From: Pseudomonas sp. ABC1
GTDB lineage: Bacteria; Pseudomonadota; Gammaproteobacteria; Pseudomonadales; Pseudomonadaceae
DNA length: 64,000 bases
Reading direction: 5' to 3'
Assembly: GCF_013395055.1 (NCBI RefSeq)
Contig: NZ_CP058349.1
Coordinates: 310,001-374,000, forward strand
Below, one piece after another: positions 1-8,641 of this stretch. Under the pieces are notes generated by a model. That model had not been told where the DNA came from. It saw only the letters and a list, made by a program, of their open reading frames with translations, and did no database searches. Both the position numbers and the translations under genes were made by a program. Every line of letters starts with the position of its first letter. Position 1 is the first letter of the stretch.

Positions 1-91
1 CGCAAACGGCATCCTGCACAGCGACAAAGAGCGCATCATCGATGCCCTGCAGCAGGCCAGTAGAAAGCTACAAGGCGACCTGCTGCATTGA
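1..91 (+). CDS. C-terminal fragment of an unidentified protein (5' end outside the window)
   Basis: An open frame enters from the left edge in frame 2 and ends at the TGA at 89-91. The 29 visible residues begin ANGILHSDKERI and end with KLQGDLLH. They look like an amphipathic helix rich in Asp, Glu, Lys and Gln. This is too little to name a family. It is followed by the convergent gene at 109-609 after a gap of only 17 bp. Confidence 0.6.
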   Translation, partial: ANGILHSDKERIIDALQQASRKLQGDLLH

Positions 92-108
92 GCCTCGGTT
101 ATTGAACC

Positions 109-609
109 TCAGTTGACGCTATAGCCGCGCCCTGTCAGGCAAGCGACCTGCGCTCGTCGATACAGCGTCGGTGCAGTCTCCGACGCGGCCGCCGCCGACA
201 ACGGATCGAAACCACTCTGGCCGACCGCCCAGCTATGGCACTCGTACCGGTCCCGGGCCTGTTGCTCGCTGCTCTGGCCATTGGATGGGTAAGCGATAAC
301 CTGATAGTTGGCAGGTTCCGTACTCGCCACGGTTGGCGGCGAGGCAACGACGTAGGTCTTGCGGTCCGCATTCCACAGGTAATAAGTTCCGGCAGCCAGA
401 AAGTACAGCGTACTGCCAATCCAGATTTCCCGTGCGGCACTGGGCAGGCCATGCCCGTGTCGCGGCCCCGGCGCATGGTAACCACCACCCGGACCTTTGC
501 CGGAGTGACCGCCACCTAGCCCAGGCCCGTGGGGCTCGGCCTGAACCGGTAATCCACAGAACAGCACCAGGCAGCCAGCAACGGCAGAACGAAACAGCGA
601 AGAGCGCAT
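109..609 (-). CDS. Secreted Gly/His-rich protein (DUF6515-like), function unknown
   Basis: A protein of about 166 residues. The ATG at 609 is preferred because GGAG lies 6 nt upstream and the protein then opens with a clean signal peptide (MRSSLFRSAVAGCLVLFCGL, cleavage near VQA). The first ~35 mature residues are rich in Gly, His and Pro (GPGLGGGHSGKGPGGGYH). A short hydrophobic stretch follows (IGSTLYFLAAGTYYLW), then a C-terminal domain with ERYECHSWA-like residues and two cysteines. This resembles Pseudomonas envelope proteins grouped as DUF6515; I assign it from pattern memory only. The location is probably periplasmic or inner-membrane anchored. No function is claimed. An alternative ATG at 621 adds only four residues. 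Confidence 0.7.
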   Translation of the reverse strand: MRSSLFRSAVAGCLVLFCGLPVQAEPHGPGLGGGHSGKGPGGGYHAPGPRHGHGLPSAAREIWIGSTLYFLAAGTYYLWNADRKTYVVASPPTVASTEPANYQVIAYPSNGQSSEQQARDRYECHSWAVGQSGFDPLSAAAASETAPTLYRRAQVACLTGRGYSVN

Positions 610-711
610 GAAAGACTCCATGAAAACGCCCCAATCGGCGCTAATGAATTCTAGGCATGCAAGGCCGAAACATTTAGTCAACGAAATGTAAGGATTGGGT
701 AAAGCCGGCTG

Positions 712-990
712 TCAGCGGTCGATATGGCCCAGGGCACGCTCAGGGTCGATCAGGTCACGGATGCGCTGCTTGAGCACCTTGGCTTCGGGGAAGCCACCAT
801 CATGCTTGCGCTCCCACACCTGCACCCCATCGCAGGTAATCAGGAAGATCCCGCCGCTTCCGGGTACGAGCGCCACCTGCCCAAGATCGTCGGCAAAGGT
901 CGACAGCAACTCCTGCGCCAGCCATGCGGCCCGCAGCAGCCATTGGCACTGGCAGCAATAATGGATAGCGATATTCGGCTTCTCGCCCAT
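712..990 (-). CDS. SelT/SelW/SelH (Rdx) family thioredoxin-fold protein
   Basis: This 92-residue protein has the Rdx-family layout: a first beta strand (NIAIHYC), then a C-x-x-C redox motif (CCQC, residues 12-15), a helix, the strand segment QVALVPGSGGIFLIT, and a C-terminal segment (FPEAKVLKQRIRDLIDP) typical of bacterial SelW-like proteins. Animal SelW carries selenocysteine at the second redox position; here it is an ordinary Cys codon. Members are thought to act in thiol redox chemistry, but the bacterial role is not established. AGAGGG lies just upstream of the ATG. The gene is divergent from plpD, whose start is 70 bp away, so the two share a short promoter region. Confidence 0.85.
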   Translation of the reverse strand: MGEKPNIAIHYCCQCQWLLRAAWLAQELLSTFADDLGQVALVPGSGGIFLITCDGVQVWERKHDGGFPEAKVLKQRIRDLIDPERALGHIDR

Positions 991-1060
991 GGCACCCTCT
1001 AACCGTCAAAGTGGGTGCCTATAATAGCGGCCTTTCATCGACTCGCTCACGGCCACTGCC

Positions 1061-3244
1061 ATGAAACACGCCCTTGCCATCCTGCTCATGCTCCTCAGCC
1101 TCCCCTGCCTGGCCCAGGAACAGCCGCAACCCAGGACGGGCCTGGTGCTATCCGGTGGCGCAGCCCGTGGGCTCGCTCATATCGGCGTATTGAAGGCGCT
1201 GGAGCAGAAAGGCGTGCGCATCGATGCGATTGCCGGCACCAGCATGGGCGCCGTGATCGGTGGTCTGTACGCCTCCGGCTACAGCGCCGACGAACTGGAA
1301 GTGCTGGCCATGGAAATCGACTGGCAACAGGTACTCTCCGATGATCCACCCCGCGCCGACGTACCCTTTCGGCGCAAGCAGGATGACCGCGACTTCCTGG
1401 TGAAGCGCCGTCTGAGTTTCCAGGAAGATGGCAGCCTGGGCCTGCCGCTTGGCGTCATCCAGGGGCAGAACCTGGCTCTGCTGCTGGAGCGCCTGCTGGT
1501 GCATGCCAGCGATACGCGCGACTTCGACGAGTTGCCTATTCCGTTCAGGGCCGTGGCCACGGATATCGGCAATGACGAGAAAGTCGTATTCAAACGCGGG
1601 CACCTTCCCCAGGCGATCAAGGCCAGCATGTCGATCCCGGCGGTCTTCGCCCCGGTGGAGATCGACGGTCGCCTGCTGGTCGACGGCGGCATGGTGGACA
1701 ACGTGCCTGTGGATGTCGCCCGCTCCATGGGCGTCGACCGCCTGATCGTGGTGGATATCGGCACGCCGCTGAAATCGCGCAAGGAATTGCTGACGGTCGT
1801 GGACGTGCTCAACCAGTCGATCACGATGATGACCCGCCGCAACTCCGAGATCCAACTGGCCACCCTGCAACCGGAAGACCTGCTGGTACAACCCGCACTG
1901 GCCGGCTTTGGCTCGACCGACTTTGGCCGGGCCGGTGACCTCATCGAGGCAGGCTACCGAGCAGCCAACGCCCTGGACAGCCGTCTCTTGAGCATGAGCA
2001 GCACCGGCGGTGAACCGGCACTGATGCAAAAGGGACTTGCCGAGCCGCGAACTCCACGCATCGACGACATACGCATCACCAACACCTCGAAAGTCGATGA
2101 CCGGGTCATTCGCCGCTACCTGCGCCAGCCACTGGGCGAGCCACTGGACCTGGAACAGTTGCAAAAGGACATGGGCACCCTCTACGGGCTGGATTACTTC
2201 GAGCAGATCGAATACCGGGTGGAACATGGCAAGCAGGGCAACACCCTGGTCATCGACTCGCGGGGGAAACGCTCGGGCACCGACTACCTGCGCCTGGGCA
2301 TCAACCTGTCGGACAATTTCCGAGGCGACAGCGCGTTCAATATCGGCGCCAGCTATCGCAAGAACGGCCTCAATCCGTTAGGCGCGGAATGGCTGACCCG
2401 CATACAGCTTGGCGATCACCAGGAACTCTACAGCGAGCTCTATCAACCGCTGGACATTGGCTCGCGCTGGTTCGTCGCCCCGAGCCTGTTCGTCGATGCC
2501 CTGAACGTGGAGTCGATACTGGATAACGATCCGATTGCGGAGTATCGGCTGCAACGCTACGGCTACCAGCTGAATCTGGGACGGCAGATCGCCAACAACG
2601 GCGAAATCCGCTTCGGCATCAACCAGGCCTGGGGCGAAGCGCGTGTCCGCGTTGGCGAGCAGGAACTGCCGGAATTCAGCTTCGCCGAGGGCTACTACGA
2701 ACTGAAATACGCCTTCGACACCCTCGACAATGTCGACTTCCCCCATGTAGGCGAAGAGATCGAACTCTCACTGCGCCAGTACGACCAGAGCCTTGGCTCC
2801 GACGATCCCTATCGCCAATGGCAGATCGACTTGAACAAGGCATTCAGCCATGGCCCCAACACCTGGGTCATCGGTGGCCGCTATGGCCGAACCCTGGATG
2901 ACACCGAAGTGGTGACGTCCAGCTTCCAGCTCGGCGGTGCTCGCCAACTGTCCGGGTTCCGTCAGGACGCACTCTCAGGCCAGAACATCAGCCTCGGACG
3001 CCTGCTCTATTACCGCCGGGTGAGCGAGCGCTCGTTCCTGCCACTGGACTTCCCGCTCTACCTCGGCGCCTCGCTCGAACGAGGTCGCGCCTGGAACAAC
3101 GACAATGACTTCGACAGCGGCTATATCAACGCAGCCAGCATCTTCCTCGGCTACGACACGCCGCTTGGCCCCTTGAACTTCAGCTATGGCTTCAATGACG
3201 AACGCGAGCGGGCGCTTTACCTGAACCTGGGCCGCAGCTTCTGA
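1061..3244 (+). CDS. plpD: Type Vd autotransporter patatin-like phospholipase PlpD
   Basis: 727 residues, matching the length I recall for P. aeruginosa PlpD. A signal peptide (residues 1-18, ending PCLA) leads to a patatin lipase domain (about 24-320) with the oxyanion loop SGGAARG (31-37), the nucleophile motif G-T-S-M-G (Ser61) and the catalytic Asp of DGG (Asp208). A POTRA-like region follows (about 335-400, starting at PRIDDIRITNTSKVD), then a C-terminal 16-strand-type beta-barrel ending in LNLGRSF, with the usual terminal Phe. In this family the barrel exports the fused lipase, which is then released. The product should be a secreted phospholipase A1. It converges with the marR gene, with 11 bp between the stops. 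Confidence 0.93.
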   Translation: MKHALAILLMLLSLPCLAQEQPQPRTGLVLSGGAARGLAHIGVLKALEQKGVRIDAIAGTSMGAVIGGLYASGYSADELEVLAMEIDWQQVLSDDPPRADVPFRRKQDDRDFLVKRRLSFQEDGSLGLPLGVIQGQNLALLLERLLVHASDTRDFDELPIPFRAVATDIGNDEKVVFKRGHLPQAIKASMSIPAVFAPVEIDGRLLVDGGMVDNVPVDVARSMGVDRLIVVDIGTPLKSRKELLTVVDVLNQSITMMTRRNSEIQLATLQPEDLLVQPALAGFGSTDFGRAGDLIEAGYRAANALDSRLLSMSSTGGEPALMQKGLAEPRTPRIDDIRITNTSKVDDRVIRRYLRQPLGEPLDLEQLQKDMGTLYGLDYFEQIEYRVEHGKQGNTLVIDSRGKRSGTDYLRLGINLSDNFRGDSAFNIGASYRKNGLNPLGAEWLTRIQLGDHQELYSELYQPLDIGSRWFVAPSLFVDALNVESILDNDPIAEYRLQRYGYQLNLGRQIANNGEIRFGINQAWGEARVRVGEQELPEFSFAEGYYELKYAFDTLDNVDFPHVGEEIELSLRQYDQSLGSDDPYRQWQIDLNKAFSHGPNTWVIGGRYGRTLDDTEVVTSSFQLGGARQLSGFRQDALSGQNISLGRLLYYRRVSERSFLPLDFPLYLGASLERGRAWNNDNDFDSGYINAASIFLGYDTPLGPLNFSYGFNDERERALYLNLGRSF

Positions 3245-3255
3245 CCGAGAAGGTT

Positions 3256-3690
3256 TCAGCGCCGCTCGAGGTTATCCAGAATGCGGGCATGCACACGCTG
3301 GCAGTTGCGCAACTCATCCTCGCTGATGCCATTGAACAATTCCTGACGCAACTGGCGCGACAAGGCTTCGATGCGATCGATCAGCGGAAACGCGCTGGGC
3401 GTCAGCACGATGCGCTTCGCCCGCCGGTCCTCGGGAACCGCCTGACGTTCCACCAGCCCCTGGGCCTCCAGCGAATCGAGCAGACGGGCCAGGGTCGGTC
3501 CTTCTACCGCAACGCTCTTGGCCAACTCGCTCTGGGTCGGCACATGGGCGAAACGCGCCAGGTGCAGCAGCACCAGCCAGCGTGCTTGCGAAAGCCCCAG
3601 GTCGGCCAGGCGCCGGTCCAGCTCCGCACGCCAGCCGCGAGAAAGCTGCGCCAGTTGCATGGCGAAACGGTGTTGATCGGGATAAGACAT
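3256..3690 (-). CDS. MarR/SlyA-family transcriptional regulator
   Basis: 144 residues from the ATG at 3690 (MSYPDQHRFAMQLAQ). The frame is open further upstream, but that extension lacks a family-like N-terminus. The MarR winged helix is clear: helices around LGLSQARWLVLLHLARF, the recognition region TQSELAKSVAVEGPTLARLLDSLEAQGLVERQ, and the wing PEDRRAKRIVLTPSA (about residues 32-108). SlyA/MarR proteins bind as dimers to palindromes and often respond to small aromatic ligands; no ligand or operator can be read here. The neighbours plpD and recQ have the same order near plpD in P. aeruginosa, as far as I recall. Confidence 0.88.
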   Translation of the reverse strand: MSYPDQHRFAMQLAQLSRGWRAELDRRLADLGLSQARWLVLLHLARFAHVPTQSELAKSVAVEGPTLARLLDSLEAQGLVERQAVPEDRRAKRIVLTPSAFPLIDRIEALSRQLRQELFNGISEDELRNCQRVHARILDNLERR

Positions 3691-3853
3691 TCGAAAGAAA
3701 CCTGCTCGAATCGATGGCAGTGCCTGTCCAGAAAAGACACGACGCTGCACTGAAATACGGGAAACACCTGAAATAGAGGCTCCGGACGGCGACGAGCTAA
3801 ACACAGCCACCCAATAGCGGCAAGCTCACCTGCATCATCACCCGGCCCTGTGA

Positions 3854-3882
3854 CATCCCCGGCAAACCGCCCTGCGGGGATG
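3854..3882. repeat. Hairpin downstream of recQ (possible terminator)
   Basis: CATCCCCG at 3854-3861 pairs with CGGGGATG at 3875-3882 around a 13-nt loop. It lies in the 260-bp gap between the recQ stop (3951) and the marR start (3690). There is no U-run on either strand, so termination is only a guess. Nothing else gene-like is visible in this gap. Confidence 0.35.
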
Positions 3883-3950
3883 ATAACGATCCTTGTTCAC
3901 TCATCACTTGTCCATCCTGGGTTACCCGTGGGTGCCGTGCCGCCGTATCC

Positions 3951-6083
3951 TCAGAGTTCGAACTCGGACTCGAGCGCCGCACGCACGCAGAACAGCACCC
4001 CCTCCGGCACTCGCCCGGCGAATTGGGCGGCCACGGTGGAAACGGCTGGCAACTCGCCCTCGCCATCGAGAAAGACATCCTGTATCTGCCCCATCAGGTC
4101 TTCGGGAATATCCAGTGCCTGCTCCAGGGTCAACTCCTGGCGAGTCAACGCCTCGGCCAGCAGGCTGTAGACATTGCGCTCGGTGCAGGACAACTGCGAC
4201 GCGATCTGCTCCGGCGTCATGCCGGCACGCGCCAGCGAAACCAGTTCATGGCGCAAGTCCACCACGGGCTTTTCAACCTGGGCGGCGCCCCCCTTGAGCA
4301 CGGCCAGGAAGGCTTCGCCATAACGCTCCAACTTGCGCGAGCCGACACCGCTGACGGCCGCCATGTCGCTCAGGCTGTGCGGCTGGCTGCGCAGCATCTC
4401 CAACAGGGTCGCATCGGGGAAGATTACGTAAGGTGGCACGCTGTGCTCTTCCGCCAGCTTTCGACGCAGCGCTCGCAGAGCTTCCCACTGCTCGCGTTCA
4501 TCGTTACGCACCAGTTGGCTGGCCGGGCTGCTGCTGACCTTGGTGTTGGTGGCTTTGCTGGAAATGTCCTGGCGCAGCTCAAGGGTGGTTTCTCCCCGCA
4601 GGAGCGGCCGACAATGCTCGCTCAGACGCAGGCCGCCATAGCCCTCGAGGTCGACATCGGCCAGCCCGCGCGCCACCAGTTGGCGGAACAGTGAACGCCA
4701 TTCGGCTTCGGTTCGCTGCTTGCCGATACCAAACACGGACAGGTGCTGATGCCCCAGTTCACGCATCCGGTCGTTCTCGCGTCCCAGCAGAATATCCACC
4801 AGATGCCCGACGCCGAAACGTTGCCCACTGCGATGGATCGCCGACAGTGCCTGACGCGCTGGCTCGGTGGCATCCCAGGTCTTAACCGGGTCGACACAGT
4901 TGTCGCAATGCCCGCAGGGCTGCGGCATCTCCTCGTCGAAATAGGCCAGCAGCGTCTGACGACGGCAGCGGGTTTCCTCGCACAAGGCCAGCATGGCATC
5001 GAGCTTGTGCTGCTCGATGCGCTTATGCCGTTCGTCGCCCTCGGAATTGTTGAGCATCTGTTTGAGGAAGATCACATCCTGCAGGCCGTAGGCCATCCAG
5101 GCATCCGCGGGCAGGCCGTCACGCCCTGCCCGACCGGTCTCCTGGTAGTAGGCTTCCAGCGACTTGGGCAGGTCGAGGTGGGCGACGAAACGGACGTTGG
5201 GTTTGTCGATCCCCATGCCGAAGGCGATGGTCGCCACCATGATCAGGCCTTCCTCGTTGAGAAAGCGCTTCTGGTGATAAGCCCGCAGGTCGTTCGGCAG
5301 GCCGGCATGGTAAGGCAGTGCCGGAAAACCCTGCTCGCTGAGAAAGGCCGCCAGTTCGTCGACCTTCTTGCGCGACATGCAATAGACGATGCCCGCGTCA
5401 CCCCGACGTGCCGCCAGGAACGCAAGCAACTGCTTGCGCGGCTGCTCCTTGGGCACAATGCGATAGAAGATATTGGGGCGGTCGAAACTCGATAGAAAAC
5501 GCTCGGCCTGCTCCAGGTGCAGACGCTGGACGATTTCCTCTCGCGTGCGGCGGTCCGCCGTAGCGGTCAGGGCCACCCGTGGCACCTTGGGGAAAAGCTC
5601 TGCCAACTGCCCGAGCTGCAGGTACTCAGGGCGGAAATCATGCCCCCACTGGGAGACGCAGTGAGCCTCGTCGATGGCGAACAGGGCAATATCGAGCTGC
5701 TGCAGGAAATCCAGCATGCGCGGCTGCACCAGCCGCTCGGGCGCCAGGTAGAGCATCTTCACTTCACCGCGACGAACGCGGAACGCGATATCACGCTGTT
5801 CCTCCGCGCTCAGCATCGAGTTGAGCGCAACGGCACTGACGCCCAGCTCTTCGAGCGTGGCGACCTGGTCATCCATCAGGGCGATCAGGGGGGAAACCAC
5901 CACGGCCAGGCCTTCGCGCAACAGAGCGGGCACCTGGAAACACAACGACTTGCCACCGCCCGTAGGCATCAGGACCAGCGCATCCCCACCGCCGGCAACC
6001 TGCTCGATGATCGCCTTCTGCATGCCCCGGAACGCGTCATAACCGAAGACTTCTTTGAGGATTTGCTGTGCCTTCTCGAGCAT
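3951..6083 (-). CDS. recQ: ATP-dependent DNA helicase RecQ
   Basis: 710 residues from the ATG at 6083, which has GGAG 6 nt upstream. A TTG four codons earlier is a less likely start. Motifs seen: Walker A TGGGKSLC (about 41-48), the DEAH box (138-141) followed by CVSQWGHDFRPEY (aromatic-rich loop), motif VI QETGRAGRDG, then the RQC zinc-binding region (CEETRCRR ... CGHCDNC) and winged helix, and an HRDC domain (about 515-590, EQWEALRALRRKLAEE). About 100 extra C-terminal residues follow, as in longer pseudomonad RecQ proteins. The enzyme unwinds DNA 3'-5' in recombination and fork repair. It appears monocistronic. Confidence 0.96.
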   Translation of the reverse strand: MLEKAQQILKEVFGYDAFRGMQKAIIEQVAGGGDALVLMPTGGGKSLCFQVPALLREGLAVVVSPLIALMDDQVATLEELGVSAVALNSMLSAEEQRDIAFRVRRGEVKMLYLAPERLVQPRMLDFLQQLDIALFAIDEAHCVSQWGHDFRPEYLQLGQLAELFPKVPRVALTATADRRTREEIVQRLHLEQAERFLSSFDRPNIFYRIVPKEQPRKQLLAFLAARRGDAGIVYCMSRKKVDELAAFLSEQGFPALPYHAGLPNDLRAYHQKRFLNEEGLIMVATIAFGMGIDKPNVRFVAHLDLPKSLEAYYQETGRAGRDGLPADAWMAYGLQDVIFLKQMLNNSEGDERHKRIEQHKLDAMLALCEETRCRRQTLLAYFDEEMPQPCGHCDNCVDPVKTWDATEPARQALSAIHRSGQRFGVGHLVDILLGRENDRMRELGHQHLSVFGIGKQRTEAEWRSLFRQLVARGLADVDLEGYGGLRLSEHCRPLLRGETTLELRQDISSKATNTKVSSSPASQLVRNDEREQWEALRALRRKLAEEHSVPPYVIFPDATLLEMLRSQPHSLSDMAAVSGVGSRKLERYGEAFLAVLKGGAAQVEKPVVDLRHELVSLARAGMTPEQIASQLSCTERNVYSLLAEALTRQELTLEQALDIPEDLMGQIQDVFLDGEGELPAVSTVAAQFAGRVPEGVLFCVRAALESEFEL

Positions 6084-6663
6084 GCCGTTCTCCAAAACAA
6101 GGCGCGCAGTATACCAGTTGCCTGACGCATCGCTCCAAAGCGAAGAATCCTGGGTCGGGCAATCGTATGAAGACCGTCATACTTGCTCGCATGAACAGAC
6201 CAGACGGATATTCATTGGCAGAACCCGCTTTACCCCCTCTCCCGCTTGCGGGAGAGGGCTGGGGAGAGGGTGACAGACGCAAGCACCCTCTCCCCCGTCC
6301 CCTCTCCCATGAATGGGAGAGGGGAGAAATGCTCCAGGGCTCCGGTCAAGCAATCGCGCGCGGTACGCAGGGGGAATGCATTACAGCTGGATTGGCAATT
6401 TTGCCTCGGACCGCTAGAGCATCCCGCGTGCTCTCTGAGGCACGCAGAAGCGACGATCGCAACGCCCCGGACGCGGGAGGCATCGCAAGCGGTAGTTGAC
6501 CGAAAGAATAAACACGATGAAGGAAGCAAACTGTGATCGAGTCGACAGCGCCGACACAAGATCGCATCCAGGGCCGTGAAAACCAGGCTCAAAATGACAT
6601 ACCTGCCTTCGCACGCCTGCGCGCAACCAGCACCAGCGAGCAAAGGCAGATCGAATGCTCAGC
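6084..6663. other. 580-bp gene-free region between recQ and the lipoprotein gene
   Basis: No open frame here shows protein-like composition. The region holds the recQ promoter side (6084-6234), the three-hairpin element at 6235-6324 (separate entry) and about 340 bp beyond it. Near 6408-6448 there is one further imperfect hairpin (TGCCTC ... GAGGCA with an inner GAGCA/TGCTC). No promoter or RNA gene was recognised. Confidence 0.5.
6235..6324. repeat. Three-hairpin REPIN-like palindromic element
   Basis: Hairpin 1 (6235-6258) is CCCTCTCCCGC, TT, then its complement. GGGGAGAGGGTG (6261-6272) pairs with CACCCTCTCCCC (6284-6295). Hairpin 3 (6299-6324) is CCCCTCTCCCAT, GA, then its complement. 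The same CCCTCTCCC core therefore appears in alternating orientation within 90 bp, as in REP doublets (REPINs) of Pseudomonas. It is extragenic, between two minus-strand genes. Confidence 0.75.
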
Positions 6664-7839
6664 TCAACGCGACTCCATCCCACAGGAGCGATTGCTGCCA
6701 TCGTTGAAGTATTTGCAGCTCCAACTCAGCCCCGGCTTGCGGCAGGCAACGCTGGTGCCGGTGCCGTCCACGGTCTTGCTGACCTTGCCCTTCTCACAAT
6801 TGCACTGACGCACTGCGTTATCGATGGAGGTCTTGGGAATATCGCAGGATGCAGTGCCCTGGTTGCTTGCGGCGGCCGCAGTGGCCAGTGCCTGGCTCAC
6901 TTCCGCCATGTTGCCCGTCGTGCCGGCACCGATGGCGCCATATGCCGCCGCGTTGGCCGGATCACTGGCCGCGGCGATGGAGGCGGCGGCGCCCAGTGCA
7001 CTCATGACGGCAGCATGGTTCTGGCTGGAAGCCTCGTACTTTGCGGCCCACTCCGCATCTTTACGTGCCTGCTCAGCGAATCGGCGGTCTTTGTCCTGCG
7101 CCATTCTCTCTACGATCTGGGCGCGCTTGACGTCCCCCTGCTGGCGCGCTTCGCCAGCATAGGCCCGCAGGTAATAGGCCGCCCTCTGGTTGGTGTCACC
7201 CACATAGCCGTGATACTTCAGAGAGTAATCCTGATCGAACGTGAACTCGCCCGAGTTTGCGGCAAGGGCTTTGGCTTCCACCGCGTCCAGGCGATCTTCG
7301 AGCCTGTCCAGGTCTTGCTCACGGGCCGTCACAACACGGTATTCCTGCAGGTAAGCGACACTCCAGATACCACGCTCGAGGGCAAGGTCCAGCAGCTTGC
7401 GTGCCTGCGCCTTGTTCACCGTTTCAAGGGTGGAAACGTCCTCCATGGATATTCGGGTATAGGCGTAGGGATGCTGCTCCAGGTAGTTGAAATAGACCGT
7501 GGCCATGGCTTCGGTCTGCGGATGCCGGGTGCTTGCCAGCCGGTTCAGCGTCTGGAGCAGATGCCCCGTGACCTCGTGAGGATTGCTGCCACAGTAAGGG
7601 GCAGTGGCCTTGATCCCGGAAATGGCTTTTGTAAGCTTTTCGCTGCTGACATGGCCGTCACGCTGCTCGTAATAGATCGCCCAGTCATAGTGCTCCAGCT
7701 TGTCCGAACAGTCCTTGGCAGACGTCGCACGCGATAACGAAGAAGAGGCGTTGTAAGTCGTACAGCCACCGATGAGGCTCAGGGTGACGGTGGATAGCAT
7801 GATGTGGAAAAAGCGGCTTCTGAGGGCATGGCAGGTCAT
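6664..7839 (-). CDS. Unknown lipoprotein with a cysteine-rich C-terminus
   Basis: 391 residues from the ATG at 7839. This start places a lipoprotein signal at the N-terminus (hydrophobic LSTVTLSLIGGC, lipobox LIGG|C at residue 26), so the mature protein should be lipid-anchored. Residues ~30-240 are helical and charged, with repeat-like alpha segments (KLLDLALERGIWSVAYLQEY; RAAYYLRAYAGEARQQGD) that may be TPR/SEL1-like. Next comes an Ala-rich region (HAAVMSALGAAASIAAASD), then ~55 residues with seven cysteines (CDIP, QCNCEKG, ACRK, WSCKY, SCGM), probably disulfide-bonded. I do not recognise the family. A start at 7863 would add eight residues before the signal. Confidence 0.7.
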   Translation of the reverse strand: MTCHALRSRFFHIMLSTVTLSLIGGCTTYNASSSLSRATSAKDCSDKLEHYDWAIYYEQRDGHVSSEKLTKAISGIKATAPYCGSNPHEVTGHLLQTLNRLASTRHPQTEAMATVYFNYLEQHPYAYTRISMEDVSTLETVNKAQARKLLDLALERGIWSVAYLQEYRVVTAREQDLDRLEDRLDAVEAKALAANSGEFTFDQDYSLKYHGYVGDTNQRAAYYLRAYAGEARQQGDVKRAQIVERMAQDKDRRFAEQARKDAEWAAKYEASSQNHAAVMSALGAAASIAAASDPANAAAYGAIGAGTTGNMAEVSQALATAAAASNQGTASCDIPKTSIDNAVRQCNCEKGKVSKTVDGTGTSVACRKPGLSWSCKYFNDGSNRSCGMESR

Positions 7840-7904
7840 GGGACGGCTCTCGATTGTTGGCATTGTGTGGGCGACCGCTACGGGCAACGCGAATAGTAGC
7901 GAAG

Positions 7905-7953
7905 GGTTCAGCCCGCATTCTTCATTCATATGAATGAGAATGCGGGCTGAACC
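7905..7953. repeat. 49-bp near-perfect palindrome
   Basis: Bases 7905-7920 are the reverse complement of 7938-7953 (16 bp, GGTTCAGCCCGCATTC). The centre 7922-7937 is the perfect palindrome TCATTCATATGAATGA. Only T7921 is unpaired. The stem is 24 bp with essentially no loop. It lies between the divergent starts at 7839 and 8041. Confidence 0.9.
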
Positions 7954-8040
7954 GCGGCTTCGTGGCACCCCAAAGCGGTAGCCTGTACTTCCTCCCTCGT
8001 CTAGAATCCCCAACTACTTTCAATGCCCAGGTAGCCTACG

Positions 8041-8628
8041 ATGTCTTTCGCCGAGCAACTCGCACGCCTTCAAGTGTTTCTGGATGCAGACGACCTGCAT
8101 GAAGAAGCGCTCGATTACATCGCCGCCCATGGCTACCTGACCGCATTGAGCATCTGCCCCGAGCAGGTCCCGGAACGCGAGTGGATCGACGCCCTGTTCG
8201 CCGAGACACCCAACTACCGCGATGACACCGAGCGCGAAGCCATCGAGGCGACCCTGCTCCAGCTCCAGGCGCATATCGCCCGCCAGCTGGCCAGCGACGA
8301 AGACATGGACCTGCCTTGCGAGCTGGAGCTGGGCGACGAGCCCGACGAATCCGACCTGCGCGGCTGGTGCATCGGCTTCATGGAAGGTGTCTTCATGCGC
8401 GAAGAAGTCTGGTTCGAAGACGCCGAGGAAGAAGTCAGCGAGCTGCTGCTGCCGATCATGGTCGGCTCCGGCCTGTTCGACGACCAACCAGAGTTCTCCG
8501 ATATCGCCAGCGACGCCGACCTTGTCGACGAAATGGTCGGACAGATTCCAGAGCTGCTGACTACGCTCTACCTGATCTGCCACGCCCCCGAAGAAAAACC
8601 GGCCCTGCTCAAACCCCGTCGGCACTGA
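8041..8628 (+). CDS. YecA/YgfB (UPF0149) family protein
   Basis: 195 residues, acidic and all-helical. It carries the UPF0149 signatures LHEEALDYIAAHGYLTALSICP near the N-terminus and GWCIGFMEGVFM in the middle, with an acidic hinge (DLPCELELGDEPDESD) between them. YecA-type proteins often end in a zinc-binding SEC-C motif; here the C-terminus is LLKPRRH with no SEC-C cysteines. The function is unknown; family members lie beside metabolic and ubiquinone genes. It starts a short plus-strand pair with the DUF454 gene 13 bp downstream. Confidence 0.85.
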   Translation: MSFAEQLARLQVFLDADDLHEEALDYIAAHGYLTALSICPEQVPEREWIDALFAETPNYRDDTEREAIEATLLQLQAHIARQLASDEDMDLPCELELGDEPDESDLRGWCIGFMEGVFMREEVWFEDAEEEVSELLLPIMVGSGLFDDQPEFSDIASDADLVDEMVGQIPELLTTLYLICHAPEEKPALLKPRRH

Positions 8629-8641
8629 TACCCGCTCTGCC

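Noticed and set aside
3870..3900. GATGATAACGATCC as a Fur box
   Set aside because: Only about half of the consensus positions match, and the site is downstream of recQ and not near a likely iron-regulated promoter.
3797..4078. A 93-codon minus-strand frame at the recQ 3' end
   Set aside because: It overlaps the recQ coding end in another frame, has no ribosome site, and its Ser/Pro/Arg-rich composition is shadow-like.
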